This document shows positions 1-8,219 of a DNA stretch of 13,905 bases, piece by piece. The notes below the pieces were generated by a model, which did not search any database, was not told the origin of the DNA, and saw only the letters and a list, made by a program, of their open reading frames with translations. The DNA comes from Saccoglossus kowalevskii (taxonomy: Eukaryota; Hemichordata; Enteropneusta; Harrimaniidae). The position numbers and the translations under genes were made by a program. Position 1 is the stretch's first letter, and each line of letters starts with the position of its first letter. Location of the stretch: assembly GCF_000003605.2 (NCBI RefSeq), contig NW_003105136.1, positions 1 to 13,905 of the forward strand, in the 5' to 3' direction.

Positions 1-150
1 TCTTGGTCCAAAACTCGAGGACACCGTTGCCTTGCTAATGAACGAGTCGAGGGCCCCGGACGACTTGGGGTAACTTCGACTCTTTCTTGACGAGAGTTTG
101 CTACTTGTGGCTCTTGTTCACCGGCCGTGCGTCGCTTCCTGCCTCTTCTT
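1..150 (-). CDS. Second exon (partial) of the same minus-strand gene, runs off the left edge
   Basis: The minus strand is free of stops from 173 to the window edge (57 codons), and this stretch is clearly GC- and CpG-richer than the flanking DNA. Acceptor-like AGs end at 151 (gttag) and 139 (aggcag). Either one restores the frame left open by the 525-401 exon, as CG|A or CG|G, giving an intron of about 250 bp. The encoded segment is very basic at its start (RRRGRKRRTAGEQEP), like a nuclear localisation signal, and then polar with Pro and Ser. An in-frame ATG at 173 could instead be a second start for an unspliced transcript. The pyrimidine tract before these AGs is weak, and a nearer AG ending at 161 would put the frame into a stop. 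The exact acceptor is therefore uncertain and the function unknown. Confidence 0.4.
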
Positions 151-262
151 CTAACGTTAGTAGTGTTCTCCATGACGTGGAATGAGGAATTAAAATTGTG
201 ATAAATTCCTGAAGAGTAGCGCGAACAAACTAGTGTTACAAGATGGCGAAACAACAAACTAA

Positions 263-270
263 TGACGTCA
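263..270. promoter_or_regulatory. Second perfect CRE, inside the predicted first intron
   Basis: TGACGTCA occurs again within the predicted 250-bp intron (400-151). A YY1-like AAGATGGCGA lies just to its left on the plus strand (240-249). The site could serve an alternative start at the ATG at 173. Two full CREs within about 300 bp is more than expected in AT-rich DNA. Confidence 0.35.
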
Positions 271-400
271 TGTAATCAATTAGTCACGCGAGTCTATGAG
301 ATATAACGCGAGATAAACGTCACAAATAATGTTCAACGTACTTCGTACATTAAACACACATAAAAATGACTTTCGTTGTATTTGACAATGATAAACTTAC

Positions 401-525
401 CGAAAAGCTGTGTTATTCTCGGTCCGTTGTCGCTGCAGGTCGGCAGCCTTTCCATCTGTGCTGGGACAGCACTTCCTGTGACGACACAACGATTCTCGGT
501 CGCTAATGTCTGTATAATCCGCCAT
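401..525 (-). CDS. First coding exon of an unrecognised minus-strand gene
   Basis: On the minus strand an ATG at 525-523 sits in strong context (AAAATGG) and opens a stop-free frame of 41 codons plus 2 nt. The frame stops exactly where a consensus splice donor occurs: the exon ends ...TTTTCG at 401, followed by gtaagt at 400-395. Without splicing the frame meets TAA at the next codon, so the donor is needed for a longer product. The peptide begins MADYTDISDRESLC and is polar, with a basic Cys-containing stretch (RHRKCCPS) and no membrane segment or known domain. Codon phase 2 at the donor matches the open segment at 150-1, so the two are probably consecutive exons. The start ATGGCGGA also resembles a YY1 site, which often overlaps start codons. 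I do not recognise the protein; the exon call rests on start context, donor and frame continuity. Confidence 0.5.
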
Positions 526-561
526 TTTATTTGAGTGTGTTTGCCACCTGACTTTGCCCGG

Positions 562-569
562 TGACGTCA
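562..569. promoter_or_regulatory. Perfect CRE palindrome upstream of the minus-strand gene
   Basis: TGACGTCA, the full CREB/ATF palindrome, lies 37 bp upstream of the ATG at 525. An E-box (cacctg, 545-550) sits between the two. A CRE this close to a start codon fits a compact promoter with a very short 5' UTR, but no TATA box is obvious. Regulation by CREB/ATF is inferred from the motif only. Confidence 0.45.
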
Positions 570-990
570 TCATGTGCGCTATAGAAGGAGGTCTGTGATT
601 TGTTGACTAAAATCGTCAATAGTGGGTCTCGTTGAAATCTCGTTACATAGGCATCGGGTCAGATGTACATGTATGTAATGCGGAATTTAAAAAAATCACA
701 AAACCAAAATCAAAGTAAAATAATAATAAAATAAAAAGGCATTAATACAAAAGTAATAAAAAATAAAATTAAAATAAGTTTATAGGCAAAATAATTAAAG
801 TCCGTACACTACATCAGATTTTAATCAGATTGGTGCAAACCATGTTCCGTACATTCGCCGGCCATGCACTCTGAAATTAAATGCGAGTTTTCTCGTAAAA
901 GCAGGAACCAAACTACCGTACCAATCACAATTATCATGCAATTAAATACACTTTTTACATGCATAATTGTAATAAATGTTGTTGACGCCC
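570..990. other. AT-rich upstream DNA, no gene seen
   Basis: The DNA is AT-rich, with a low-complexity A/T stretch at about 685-800 dominated by aataaaa-type runs. I see no convincing exon, RNA gene or terminal repeat here. It is most simply the upstream intergenic region of the minus-strand gene. Confidence 0.5.
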
Positions 991-1063
991 GGTAAAAACA
1001 CTCTGGGCCTATACTCGGGATGCCCTCAACCTGTTAAATGTCTAAAAACAGAGGGTGGGCTTG
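991..1063 (+). repeat. Dispersed 'gggcctata...gagggtgggctt' repeat, copy 1
   Basis: This segment aligns with 8965-9039 at roughly 80% identity. Shared blocks are ggtaaaaaca, gggcctata, cctcaac, gt.aaatgtct.aaaa and agagggg/tgggctt. A shorter piece of the same tail (aggggtgggcttat) is at about 8757-8770. It is a dispersed repeat of unknown class with no visible termini. Confidence 0.5.
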
Positions 1064-1380
1064 TGCTTCCATTGTAACTGGTTTTTGGAATTTTTTGGGG
1101 GACTGCCACAAGCAGTAAGGTCTTTAAATCTCACCAGATAGACTGTAGATGCATTAAGCAGTATACCAATGTGCAATGTTTTAATGGTTAACACGCATTT
1201 ATTCTGTTGTACAGGAACAAGATAAAGCGAGTTGAAAAAATACATACCGGTAGGCTAGGACGATTAAGAACAGTGTCTCACTCGGAGTACAAACGATGAA
1301 GTCTGTCTTAATTAACATACTTTGTCTATTTGAAGCCAATGCTTCAAATACAAGCCAAAAGATCGTACTACAACATCGGC

Positions 1381-1630
1381 AAATCTCTTCCGTCTTGCGT
1401 TCAATAACATTAACATATTTAAATGAGCTATGGTAATTTGAACACGTTGGCATCTTCCAGTATTTTGATTGGTCAATTTGCGATTTGACCTATTAGGTCA
1501 ATTCATGCAAGAGAAAGGACATGGCGGATACATTACAGCATCAAGCGTTTATATGCGACCGAAATCATTTGCTTACGATGAAACTAAGTTGAATTTTATT
1601 TGCATTTCATAACAATTCAACAAATTTATT
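1381..1630 (+). repeat. Dispersed repeat A/B, left part of the interrupted copy
   Basis: This region aligns well with the reverse complement of 10440-10679. Shared runs include gagcta/aagcta tggtaatttgaacacgttg, a CCAAT-type box (ttttgattgg), acatggcgga at 1519-1528, catcaagcgtttatatg and gatgaaactaagttgaatt. The match breaks at about 1630 and resumes at about 2858, so this copy is split by an insertion. An ATG at 1521 opens only about 23 codons and the sister copy stops after 11, so it does not look protein-coding. It resembles a mobile regulatory block or LTR-like unit: a CCAAT box and YY1-like site here, and a polyadenylation-type signal at the far end. Confidence 0.75.
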
Positions 1631-2857
1631 AGTCCCAGTTTGGACGAAGTATGAAAACGGTGACTTATAATTCGGTCTCCATCCGTCCGTCCGTCCGTTC
1701 GTGCGTACGTCCGTCCGGAGTCGTATCTCAGAATCCCTTGGACCGATTCTGTTCATTCTTTGCATGTGCCTAGTACTTTATGTGGGACATATGCACATGC
1801 AGTGGTTTAGCGATTCGATTCAAAATGGCCGACTGGCAGCCATCTTGTTTTTTGAAAATGTTGCATTTTGGACATGCTTTGTCAGTTTTCATTCAAACTT
1901 GGTACATAGATTATACATGTTAGGATACATGTCCATGACGATTTATTTCACAATTGGATCAAAGATGGCCGACTGGCAGCCATCTTGTTTTTTGAAAATG
2001 TTGTATTTTGGACATGCTTTGTCAGTTTTCATTCAAATTTAGTACATAGATCATACATGTTAGGATACATGTCCCAACCCTCCATGAGTTCCTGAGTCTT
2101 TCTGTCCGTCCGTCCGTTAGTCCGTTAGTCTGTTCGTGCGTCAGTCTGTTCAACGTCATATTTCAGAATCCTGTGGACCGTTTCCGTTCATTCTTTGCAT
2201 GTGCCTAGTACCTTATGTGGGACATATGCACATGAAGTGGTTTAGCGATTGGATTCAAAATGGTTGACTGGCAGCCATCTTGTTTTTTGAAAATGTTGTA
2301 TTTTGAACATGCTTTGTCAGTTGTCATTTAAACTTGGTACATAGATTATACATGTCCGGATACATGTCCATGGCGATATATTTCGCAATTGGATCAAAGA
2401 TGATCGACTGACAGGCATCTTGTTTTTGTTTTTTAATCTTGGATGTGCTCTGTCAGTTTTCATTCAAATTTGGCACATACATGTACTTTATACATGTTAA
2501 GATGCATGTCCATGACAATTTGTTTCAAAATCTGGTCAAGGATGGCCGATTGACAGCCATCTGACTTTTTGGCCTTACTACTATATTTCCATAATTTATG
2601 TACCATTTTCATTCGTAATTGGCACATACATCATACATATCAGTGTGTTTCATAATCAGACCAAAGATGGCCGAATAACGGCTGTTTTTATTTTGGCCAT
2701 ATTACTACAACACGAAACACATGTTTTGATGTAAATAAACAATCTGTTGTATACGACACTTGGAACTCAAGTTTCAAGAACAACGCGACAACCCTCCGCT
2801 TTAATATGATGAGCACAAAAAGAACTTAACGAGGACTGTGTCATTTTCAATGACTTG
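1631..2857 (+). repeat. Insertion of about 1.2 kb built of 140-bp monomers, inside repeat A
   Basis: Two superunits about 435 bp apart each consist of a TCCG-rich microsatellite (1681-1717; 2103-2130), a 100-bp header ('cagaatcc...ggacatatgcacatg') and monomers. Six monomers are visible, with the atggcc-type core at 1825, 1965, 2260, 2400, 2542 and 2667, so spacing is 140, 140, 142 and 125 bp. Each core is an imperfect hairpin (gatggc...gccatc), and divergence rises toward the right end. The long open frame at 1701-2042 is a by-product of the repeats. Flanks at 1613-1630 and 2843-2860 both resemble the single uninterrupted sequence in copy B, which suggests a diverged target duplication. Confidence 0.7.
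1681..1717 (+). repeat. TCCG-rich microsatellite heading the first superunit
   Basis: Runs of (tccg) with variants ttcg, tgcg and tacg. A related, more degenerate run (tccgtccgtccgttagtccg...) heads the second superunit at 2104-2130. The microsatellite is part of the repeat unit rather than an independent locus. Confidence 0.7.
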
Positions 2858-3025
2858 TTTTTTGTGCTTTATTATAATCACTACTGAGTAATAATCAACA
2901 ATTGTGAAACGCAGCATGGTCGGATTGCGCAACTGTGATCGTTTGCTACACTAAGCAATTCAGTTGTGTTCGTTTTTATTTGAAACTTTGTTTAGAATAT
3001 ACTTTCGCTACCAATAAAATAAAAA
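2858..3025 (+). repeat. Dispersed repeat A/B, right part of the interrupted copy
   Basis: This is the continuation of repeat A after the insertion. It aligns to the reverse complement of about 10294-10440, sharing cactactgagtaataatcaacaatt, cgcagcat, agttgtgttc.tttttatttgaaactt and accaat.aaataaaaa. It ends in AATAAAATAAAAA, a polyadenylation-like signal shared with copy B, after which the similarity stops. Confidence 0.7.
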
Positions 3026-3425
3026 CAAATTTGAAAAATTAATTTTTAATTCAACAAGAATTATTAGTTATTTTTAATTCTGCATTGATTTCTTATTAAT
3101 CCCCATTTCAGGCACAGCCTGACAGACGGACTATTAATTCTTATTTCAATTTTCCGTCTGTGACGTCTCTAACATTTTCTCAGAAATTCTGCAGCAGATA
3201 TCGATGAAACTTGGCAGATTGATGAACAAGTCTCTGCCGATTATGCATGTAATTTTTTTTCTGAGATCTGAAAATCCTATGTTGGTTTCATCCAAAATTA
3301 CCTCTCTCTACTGCACTGACAGTGCAACTGAGCATGCTCAAAATAAATAATTAGCTTAGATTGTAATGCTAAGGCTTTTAGTGATGTCATGACCTGGTCA
3401 TTACTTTGATCTGAATTAGTGACAG
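3026..3425. other. Gene-free stretch with clustered short palindromes
   Basis: No gene is seen. Perfect 9-bp arms acagacgga (3122-3130) and tccgtctgt (3153-3161) could form a hairpin. Further right, TGCACTGACAGTGCA (3312-3326) and TGAGCATGCTCA (3329-3340) are two separate palindromes two bases apart. The remainder resembles decayed repeat DNA without identifiable ends. Confidence 0.4.
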
Positions 3426-3536
3426 ATGGGTATCATTACCAATCTCAGTGGAAAATATGAAGGGATGTCAGAGCTACATTTTGATGGGAATTATAGTGGT
3501 GATAATGAAACAAACCCAGGTCCTGGTAATATATAA
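3426..3536 (+). other. Short ORF ending in a 2A-like ribosome-skipping motif
   Basis: An ATG at 3426 opens 36 codons ending at TAA 3534-3536. Residues 26-33 read DNETNPGP (3501-3524), preceded by SG. The 2A consensus is D(V/I)ExNPGP, so only the second position (Asn for Val or Ile) departs from it. In known 2A peptides the ribosome skips the bond between the final Gly and Pro. 2A-like peptides occur near the N-termini of invertebrate non-LTR retrotransposon ORFs and some immune-type genes. Here only PGNI follows before the stop, so this is probably a decayed N-terminal scrap of a retroelement ORF. A coding exon with a donor at gtaata (3525) is a weaker option, and chance remains possible. Confidence 0.35.
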
Positions 3537-3935
3537 AGACCTGAATTAACAAAGAAGTCTAGTTGTTATTGAAGGTACATCAAGGTTTACTCAGATTTAT
3601 GAATGCAGTTTCTTGAGCATGTATGAGACAGTTTGGTTGCACTTGTGTACTCTGAGATTTTGGACCCGGGTCAATGAAAGTTTTCAGTTATCAGATTAAG
3701 ATAGCGGGAGAAAAAAAAAAAAAAAAAAAACATTTTTCAAAAAATTTCAGATCATGAAACATTATATTGTGTACTTTCTTTATCTTTGGTCCAAATTTAC
3801 TGTGCGTAATTACTAGTTGTGGAAAACGTGTCCTCTATACATTTACATATCATGTTGAGTGACAGACTGAAGACAAAGGATTTAATTTGCATACTGATTT
3901 GTGGACCATTCAGCTTTATTATATCCTGTGTAATT
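3537..3935. other. Gene-free stretch with a 20-base poly-A run
   Basis: No gene is seen. A pure A20 tract lies at 3711-3730. It could be the 3' tail of an old retro-insertion that includes the 2A-like scrap about 175 bp upstream, or a simple slippage tract. No target duplication could be identified. Confidence 0.35.
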
Positions 3936-3944
3936 TATAAATAG
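3936..3944 (+). promoter_or_regulatory. TATA-box-like TATAAATAG upstream of the Mutator-like relic
   Basis: TATAAATAG lies 96 bp before the ATG at 4040. The overlapping palindromes GCGATCGC (3955-3962) and GATCGCGATC (3957-3966) lie between them. The placement suits a core promoter of the former transposase gene; activity is not implied. Confidence 0.3.
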
Positions 3945-4039
3945 TGGCCGTTACGCGATCGCGATCAAAGCACAAACAAACATTACGATATAGAATTTTA
4001 AGCTTTTCTCTGTGTTTTATTTAATAACATAATATAATC

Positions 4040-4701
4040 ATGGGAAGGAGTTCTAAAAATGTAAAAAACCTGGCCGCTGAAAAATGTCTGACACCGTTAA
4101 AAAGACATCTAAATGAAAGTGACCTTGACTCGTATTATAGTCAGCCCGCAGAGTGGTTTGAAGACAATACTATCAACAGTAACAACAAAGGTTCTGCGCA
4201 AAAAATTGTCCTGAGTGATTGTCATGGTGACACCGACAGTTCAGACAACGATGACGACGATATGAAAATCCTGGATACAGACACTGCTTCATGGTAGAAT
4301 TACAGTCTGTAAATAAAATTGGCAGTGATATATTGATGTGTCGTTATTGTAAAAAGGGGAATGTTGTTTTGGCAGAAAACACGAACATTCGCCATGGCTG
4401 GGGGAGTCATCTTTACGATAAGTACATAAATGCAACTTCACGACTGATTTTTTTTCTGGCTTTGAAAAAGAGTGGACATTCTTTCGATGTAAACCGTAAG
4501 TTGGTAATCGCTGCTCGTTGCATTGGAAAGGGTCGTCGCACAATGCGTAAATTTACTATAGTTACATGGAATTACCGCCTCCTACCATCCCACTACGCTA
4601 CATTTCATTTTTCATCGGGAGGAAAAAAGAACAGTGCTGACTTGGTGCTAATTGATTATAACGAATACGATAACAGTACACTCTCCATAGACAGAAAGTA
4701 A
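4040..4701 (+). pseudogene. Decayed N-terminal part of a Mutator-like transposase-family protein
   Basis: Two overlapping frames, 4040-4297 (85 aa, MGRSSKN... with an acidic DSSDNDDDD stretch) and 4291-4701 (136 aa), look like one protein broken by a frameshift at about 4290. The second frame carries CRYC (Cys17, Cys20), HGWGSHLY (35-42) and SFDVNRKLVIAARCIGKGRRTMRKF (64-88). From memory these match the N-terminal zinc-binding and following region of invertebrate proteins annotated as Mutator-like transposase. The second CxxC expected after HGWGS is gone. The PPP motif that should follow KF is in another frame (MELPPPT at 4566-4586), so at least one more frameshift exists. The catalytic domain is absent. 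The element would once have cut and pasted DNA; this copy cannot. I am sure it is broken and fairly sure of the family. Confidence 0.6.
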
Positions 4702-5530
4702 TGCAAGCATATCTGTACTTGAAGGCATGTATATCCCACGAGTAAATATATGATGGCCTGCCTTTTGTTTAGAGAATCGATTGTACTGTTGACGCTGTTC
4801 AACATAACAAAGGGGTTTCAATAAATTAATTGCGCGGTACGCCATCTTGTTCAAGTTAGCACCCACTTTTGATGAAACTGTTAAGTTTTGTCACTTTTTA
4901 TATAAAAAAAACACAACCATTTTTTCACGATATAACAGTCCTTGCAGATCAGATACTTGTATATTTATAAAATATGATCAAAATGGTAGACTTTTGGTAA
5001 TTAATTAGAGGCCAAATTCGAAGAAACCTTTTTATTGAGTTTTTACGAAAACTAATTTTTGACTATCATAACTATTGAAGATGTCATCTTTTAACTCTTT
5101 TCTTAATGCTAAATGATGTACAAATTACACAATCTATTCACCACAAAATGGGCTAATATATGATGTCTCATGGACGTATATGTGAGCCGTTGACTTTGAG
5201 TTACGGCCATGAGAACATGGAGACGTTCATAAAATTTAGTCCATAATGTTCAACGGACTATATCTCCAGAACTATGAGGCACATAAAAATTCTGAGACGT
5301 ATTTTCAAAGATCATTATCCTATAAAGCAACAGTGAAAAGATCAGAAACATAGGAAAAAGGAACACTATGTTTAGGAGGTTATCGGGAACGGTCGTAACT
5401 TAATCACCTGAGCAAATATTAACATGAAACATATATGATCGTATTCTATATCTCAGCTTTCTGAAAACATGTGCATTGCCATAACTGCATGCTTAGTAAC
5501 CGGCGAGGAAGGTCCTAATCTCAATTAAAC
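4702..5530. other. Gene-free AT-rich stretch between the Mutator relic and the 2.8-kb element
   Basis: No recognisable gene, RNA or terminal repeat is seen. The DNA is AT-rich with a short T/A run at about 4895-4910. The missing body of the Mutator-like element is not here, so that relic is truncated rather than merely interrupted. Confidence 0.4.
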
Positions 5531-5532
5531 TA

Positions 5533-5700
5533 CAGTACTCATTCCGCCCAACCTCCCGCTTTTATCGCTTTTTTTCCGACCGCTTATCGCTTAATTTCCG
5601 ACCGCTCGCTGCTTTCCGACCGGAAACCAACCGCTTTTTTTTCGCTCGCTCGCTTTTGTTCGCTCTTGTTCGCTCGCATTTGTTCGCTCGCTCTTGCTAT
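5533..5700 (+). repeat. Left terminal and subterminal repeat of the 2.8-kb element
   Basis: The 27-bp terminal repeat is followed by ttttccgaccgcttatcgcttaatttccgaccgc-type units and then ttgttcgctcg units up to about 5697. The same vocabulary recurs reversed at 8220-8335. Such short repeated blocks near ends often act as transposase-binding arrays; that role is inferred. Confidence 0.6.
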
Positions 5701-5780
5701 GCTGGCTTCAGAAACATTGTCCGCTTGCCAACTGACCGCTGGAGTAACGATGATCGTACATTGTATCTATAAACTTGTGT

Positions 5781-5803
5781 TTTTAAATTTAAATTTAAAT
5801 TTA
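5781..5803 (+). repeat. (TTTAAA)n microsatellite
   Basis: ttt taaatt taaatt taaatt ta: about 3.5 units of a 6-bp self-complementary repeat inside the 2.8-kb element. Simple-sequence DNA. Confidence 0.6.
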
Positions 5804-6012
5804 GGTTTTAATGACGATTTAAAATACAACGCGTATTGCTTCTCTGTATATTGGGAAGGGCGACAAAGACGCCTTCAAATCACTTGACACATTGTAACGT
5901 TTGCTACGCAAGTCAAACTGTTACCTGTATATACATATTTACGTCCTTGTGTGCCCAGTTCAAGCAGCTATATAACTGGTCAATCAATCGTGATATGTAT
6001 TGAGTACTAGTA

Positions 6013-6044
6013 TTTGTGTGTTGTGTGTGTGTTTCTGTGTGTGG
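6013..6044 (+). repeat. GT-rich microsatellite
   Basis: An interrupted (GT)n run (tttgtgtgttgtgtgtgtgtttctgtgtgtgg) inside the 2.8-kb element; simple-sequence DNA. Confidence 0.6.
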
Positions 6045-6374
6045 TTTTGACTAAATTTATTCTGAACGGCTCTCAAAATAATTTGACACTTTGTTATTTG
6101 CGAACGCAACTCACACTATGACCCTTACTCAATTTGCATAAGTAATACGAATGCTGTAGTTCCGAAAATCTATAGGGTTAACTTTTGCTCGTGTCTGGGT
6201 GCGCAAAACAAAACTGCACATATAATCATCGCATAGCTGAAGTTCTACAAATCAATTGGACTTAAACTACTAGTATAATGACTGTGACGATTAATCGCTT
6301 GTCTGAGTACATGCGGCGACGAATTGTTGGATTGGCAGCAGCCGGACGAAAAATGAAAGAGAGGAAAACGTAAA

Positions 6375-6475
6375 ACAAAACAAACGCAGCCAGTGATACA
6401 TTTCGAAAATAAAAATACAAAATAAACGCAATCAGAGGAGCCGACGACGCACGTTGGAAATAAATAAAACGTGTT
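6375..6475 (-). repeat. Inner inverted repeat, left arm
   Basis: The reverse complement of this segment matches 7311-7410 at roughly 80% identity. Shared runs include tctatttatttccaacg-type sequence, ggtcggc.cct.tgattgc.tttatttt, cgaaat.tatcactggc and gttttgt. The arms are 835 bp apart. Their midpoint (about 6893) is within 45 bp of the midpoint of the outer 5533-8335 element. ORFs across either arm are in unrelated frames, so this is not a duplicated coding exon. Confidence 0.6.
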
Positions 6476-7310
6476 GTGACACAGCCTCATCAGACTCTTT
6501 CACTTAAGCAATATAATTATGCTATTTCCCAAAGCACTTATATTTAATACATTGACGAAAAACACCGCAAGAAAAATGTAAATCAGGCTTGTAATTACTG
6601 GTAACTCAAACTCGAACGCAATATTGATCACTGTAAAAGTGGATAAATTCGAATCGTCGTCAAATTCAAACGATCTCGTTGAATTTTAATAAAAAATAAA
6701 CTTGATGTTTAGAATGACAAAAACAACAACATATTAGAGTGCAAAAAAAGTTAGCAGCAAAGAACGAGAAATGCATGTGGGAAAGCGATGAGTGAACTCG
6801 AGGAAAATTATGCTAATGTGAGAACAAGCCATATACCCCGCGGAATACTCGCTAAAACATCAAGAAAATGTGCCATTTCAAAGGGCACCCTTACAAATAA
6901 TGTCTGCGATTGTGTGAACATGATAACGTGCAAACAAGGAACAGAGCTCGTGGTCCACCAAGGAAACTTAGCGATGATGCAGTTAGATGTATACGGGTGA
7001 ACATTTGTATTATTATACCGAATAAATCTTAAAACAGAAATTGTGGCACTCAATCATGGCAATCTTCCAGGTCATCTTTAGAAAGATTTTCGGAGGCAAA
7101 TTCAATCTCCACTCAAGGCTATCTTGAAGGATTGCAGGAAGTTGACCCTTACCGATTCATATTTATGAATTAATCGGGATTCAGGTACCATAGTGTTTGT
7201 AACTGAGTATTCAGTGGGATTTTTCATGCAAACATTGTCAATGGTTCCCCGAGACTGATCTTTCAATTTTTCCAAGACGTCGTCGAGATGCAGGTGCGAT
7301 TCCTCTTAGC
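6476..7310. other. Spacer between the inner inverted arms, no gene seen
   Basis: Only short open frames occur, on both strands and overlapping (for example 6788-7000 plus and 6808-7053 minus), with no recognisable motif. No transposase signature is visible. Confidence 0.4.
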
Positions 7311-7410
7311 AACGCGTTCTATTTATTTCCAACGCGTGTGGTCGGCGCCTTTGATTGCATTTATTTTATTCTTTTATTCACGAAATCTATCACTGGCAGA
7401 GTTGTTTTGT
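7311..7410 (+). repeat. Inner inverted repeat, right arm
   Basis: Partner of 6375-6475, in opposite orientation. The pair may be two independent copies of a short dispersed repeat or the remains of a once larger palindrome within the 2.8-kb element. Confidence 0.6.
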
Positions 7411-8219
7411 CGCGTCTCACAACTTAATGTCCAAGCTGACTTTCTTTTGGCTGTAAGTGAACTTACGTACAGCTCATGAAAATATTTCGCCCAGAGTTCA
7501 CAAAACGAAATACCCTGCAAAATTTGAATCCTTTATTTTATAACGAGACATTGGGCGCAAAAATATAAACCATAATTGTAATTCAACAAGTTTATGTAAC
7601 GTGTTAGTCCGCTTGCCAGCCGCCTAGTTTAAAAACGCGATCTCCATTGATGTCGGCTTCGATAACTTCGGACAAGTAAGATGGGCGCCGGTCGACATTA
7701 CATTTGCACTTATTGTATTTGTTTGACAAATTGTACAGTATGGTCATTCTATAACAATCGATTGGTCGTTTTTTTCACAGTCTTACTATTCCTGCAGATA
7801 TTCTTCAATTGTTATAGGTGCCATAGATTTACATAACTTCAACTTGACCCGCGTTAAACCCAAACCATGCGTGCAAGGCAACAGTTATTCTACACACGGT
7901 TACTCAATGAATACCATACTCTACAGTAGACATTTTTCGTTCTCCACCAAAAATAGATAGTTTTATTTCATATTAGTTGTGTCAGTGTCGTATTTGATTT
8001 CACATGTTTGGTTCGATCTTGTTTATGGTGGACATTATTACTACGCGTATGTATTATTACCAATTTTATATGGCAGTGTGATCCACCGTATTTTTTCAAC
8101 GGGCGTTCTATAAATTTCTGATTGTATTTATTCTTCTTTTAACATCATAAAAACAAAAATGATACACTTGTACATGGAACAATAGGTAATGAACTGTAAA
8201 TGTGGGTGGTTGCGCTGTC
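7411..8219. other. Right interior of the 2.8-kb element, no gene seen
   Basis: The stretch is AT-rich except for a short CpG-rich patch at 7600-7700. That patch contains a donor-like gtaag after an open stretch but encodes nothing I recognise. The 12-mer gtccgcttgcca occurs here (7606-7617) and near the left end (5719-5730). Confidence 0.35.

Noticed and set aside
1701-2042. 113-aa plus-strand ORF with an apparent membrane segment
   Set aside because: It lies wholly in the TCCG/140-bp repeat array. The repeated peptide (FENVAFWTCFVSFHSN / LKMLYFGHALSVFIQ) comes from the monomers in different frames, so it is a by-product of the repeats.
6245-6490. 81-aa minus ORF rich in Cys and Phe over the inner repeat arm
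   Set aside because: The matching arm at 7311-7410 reads in a different frame and encodes a different peptide, so the conservation is not protein-driven.
7607-7675. CpG-rich open stretch ending in a donor-like gtaag
   Set aside because: The peptide is unrecognised, the acceptor is poor and two of three frames have stops; not enough to call an exon.
8003-8023. tRNA-type B box (ggttcgatctt), also ggttcgaaaat at 11336
   Set aside because: Neither matches the full B-box consensus, and no A box or cloverleaf lies at the right distance, so no tRNA or SINE head is called.
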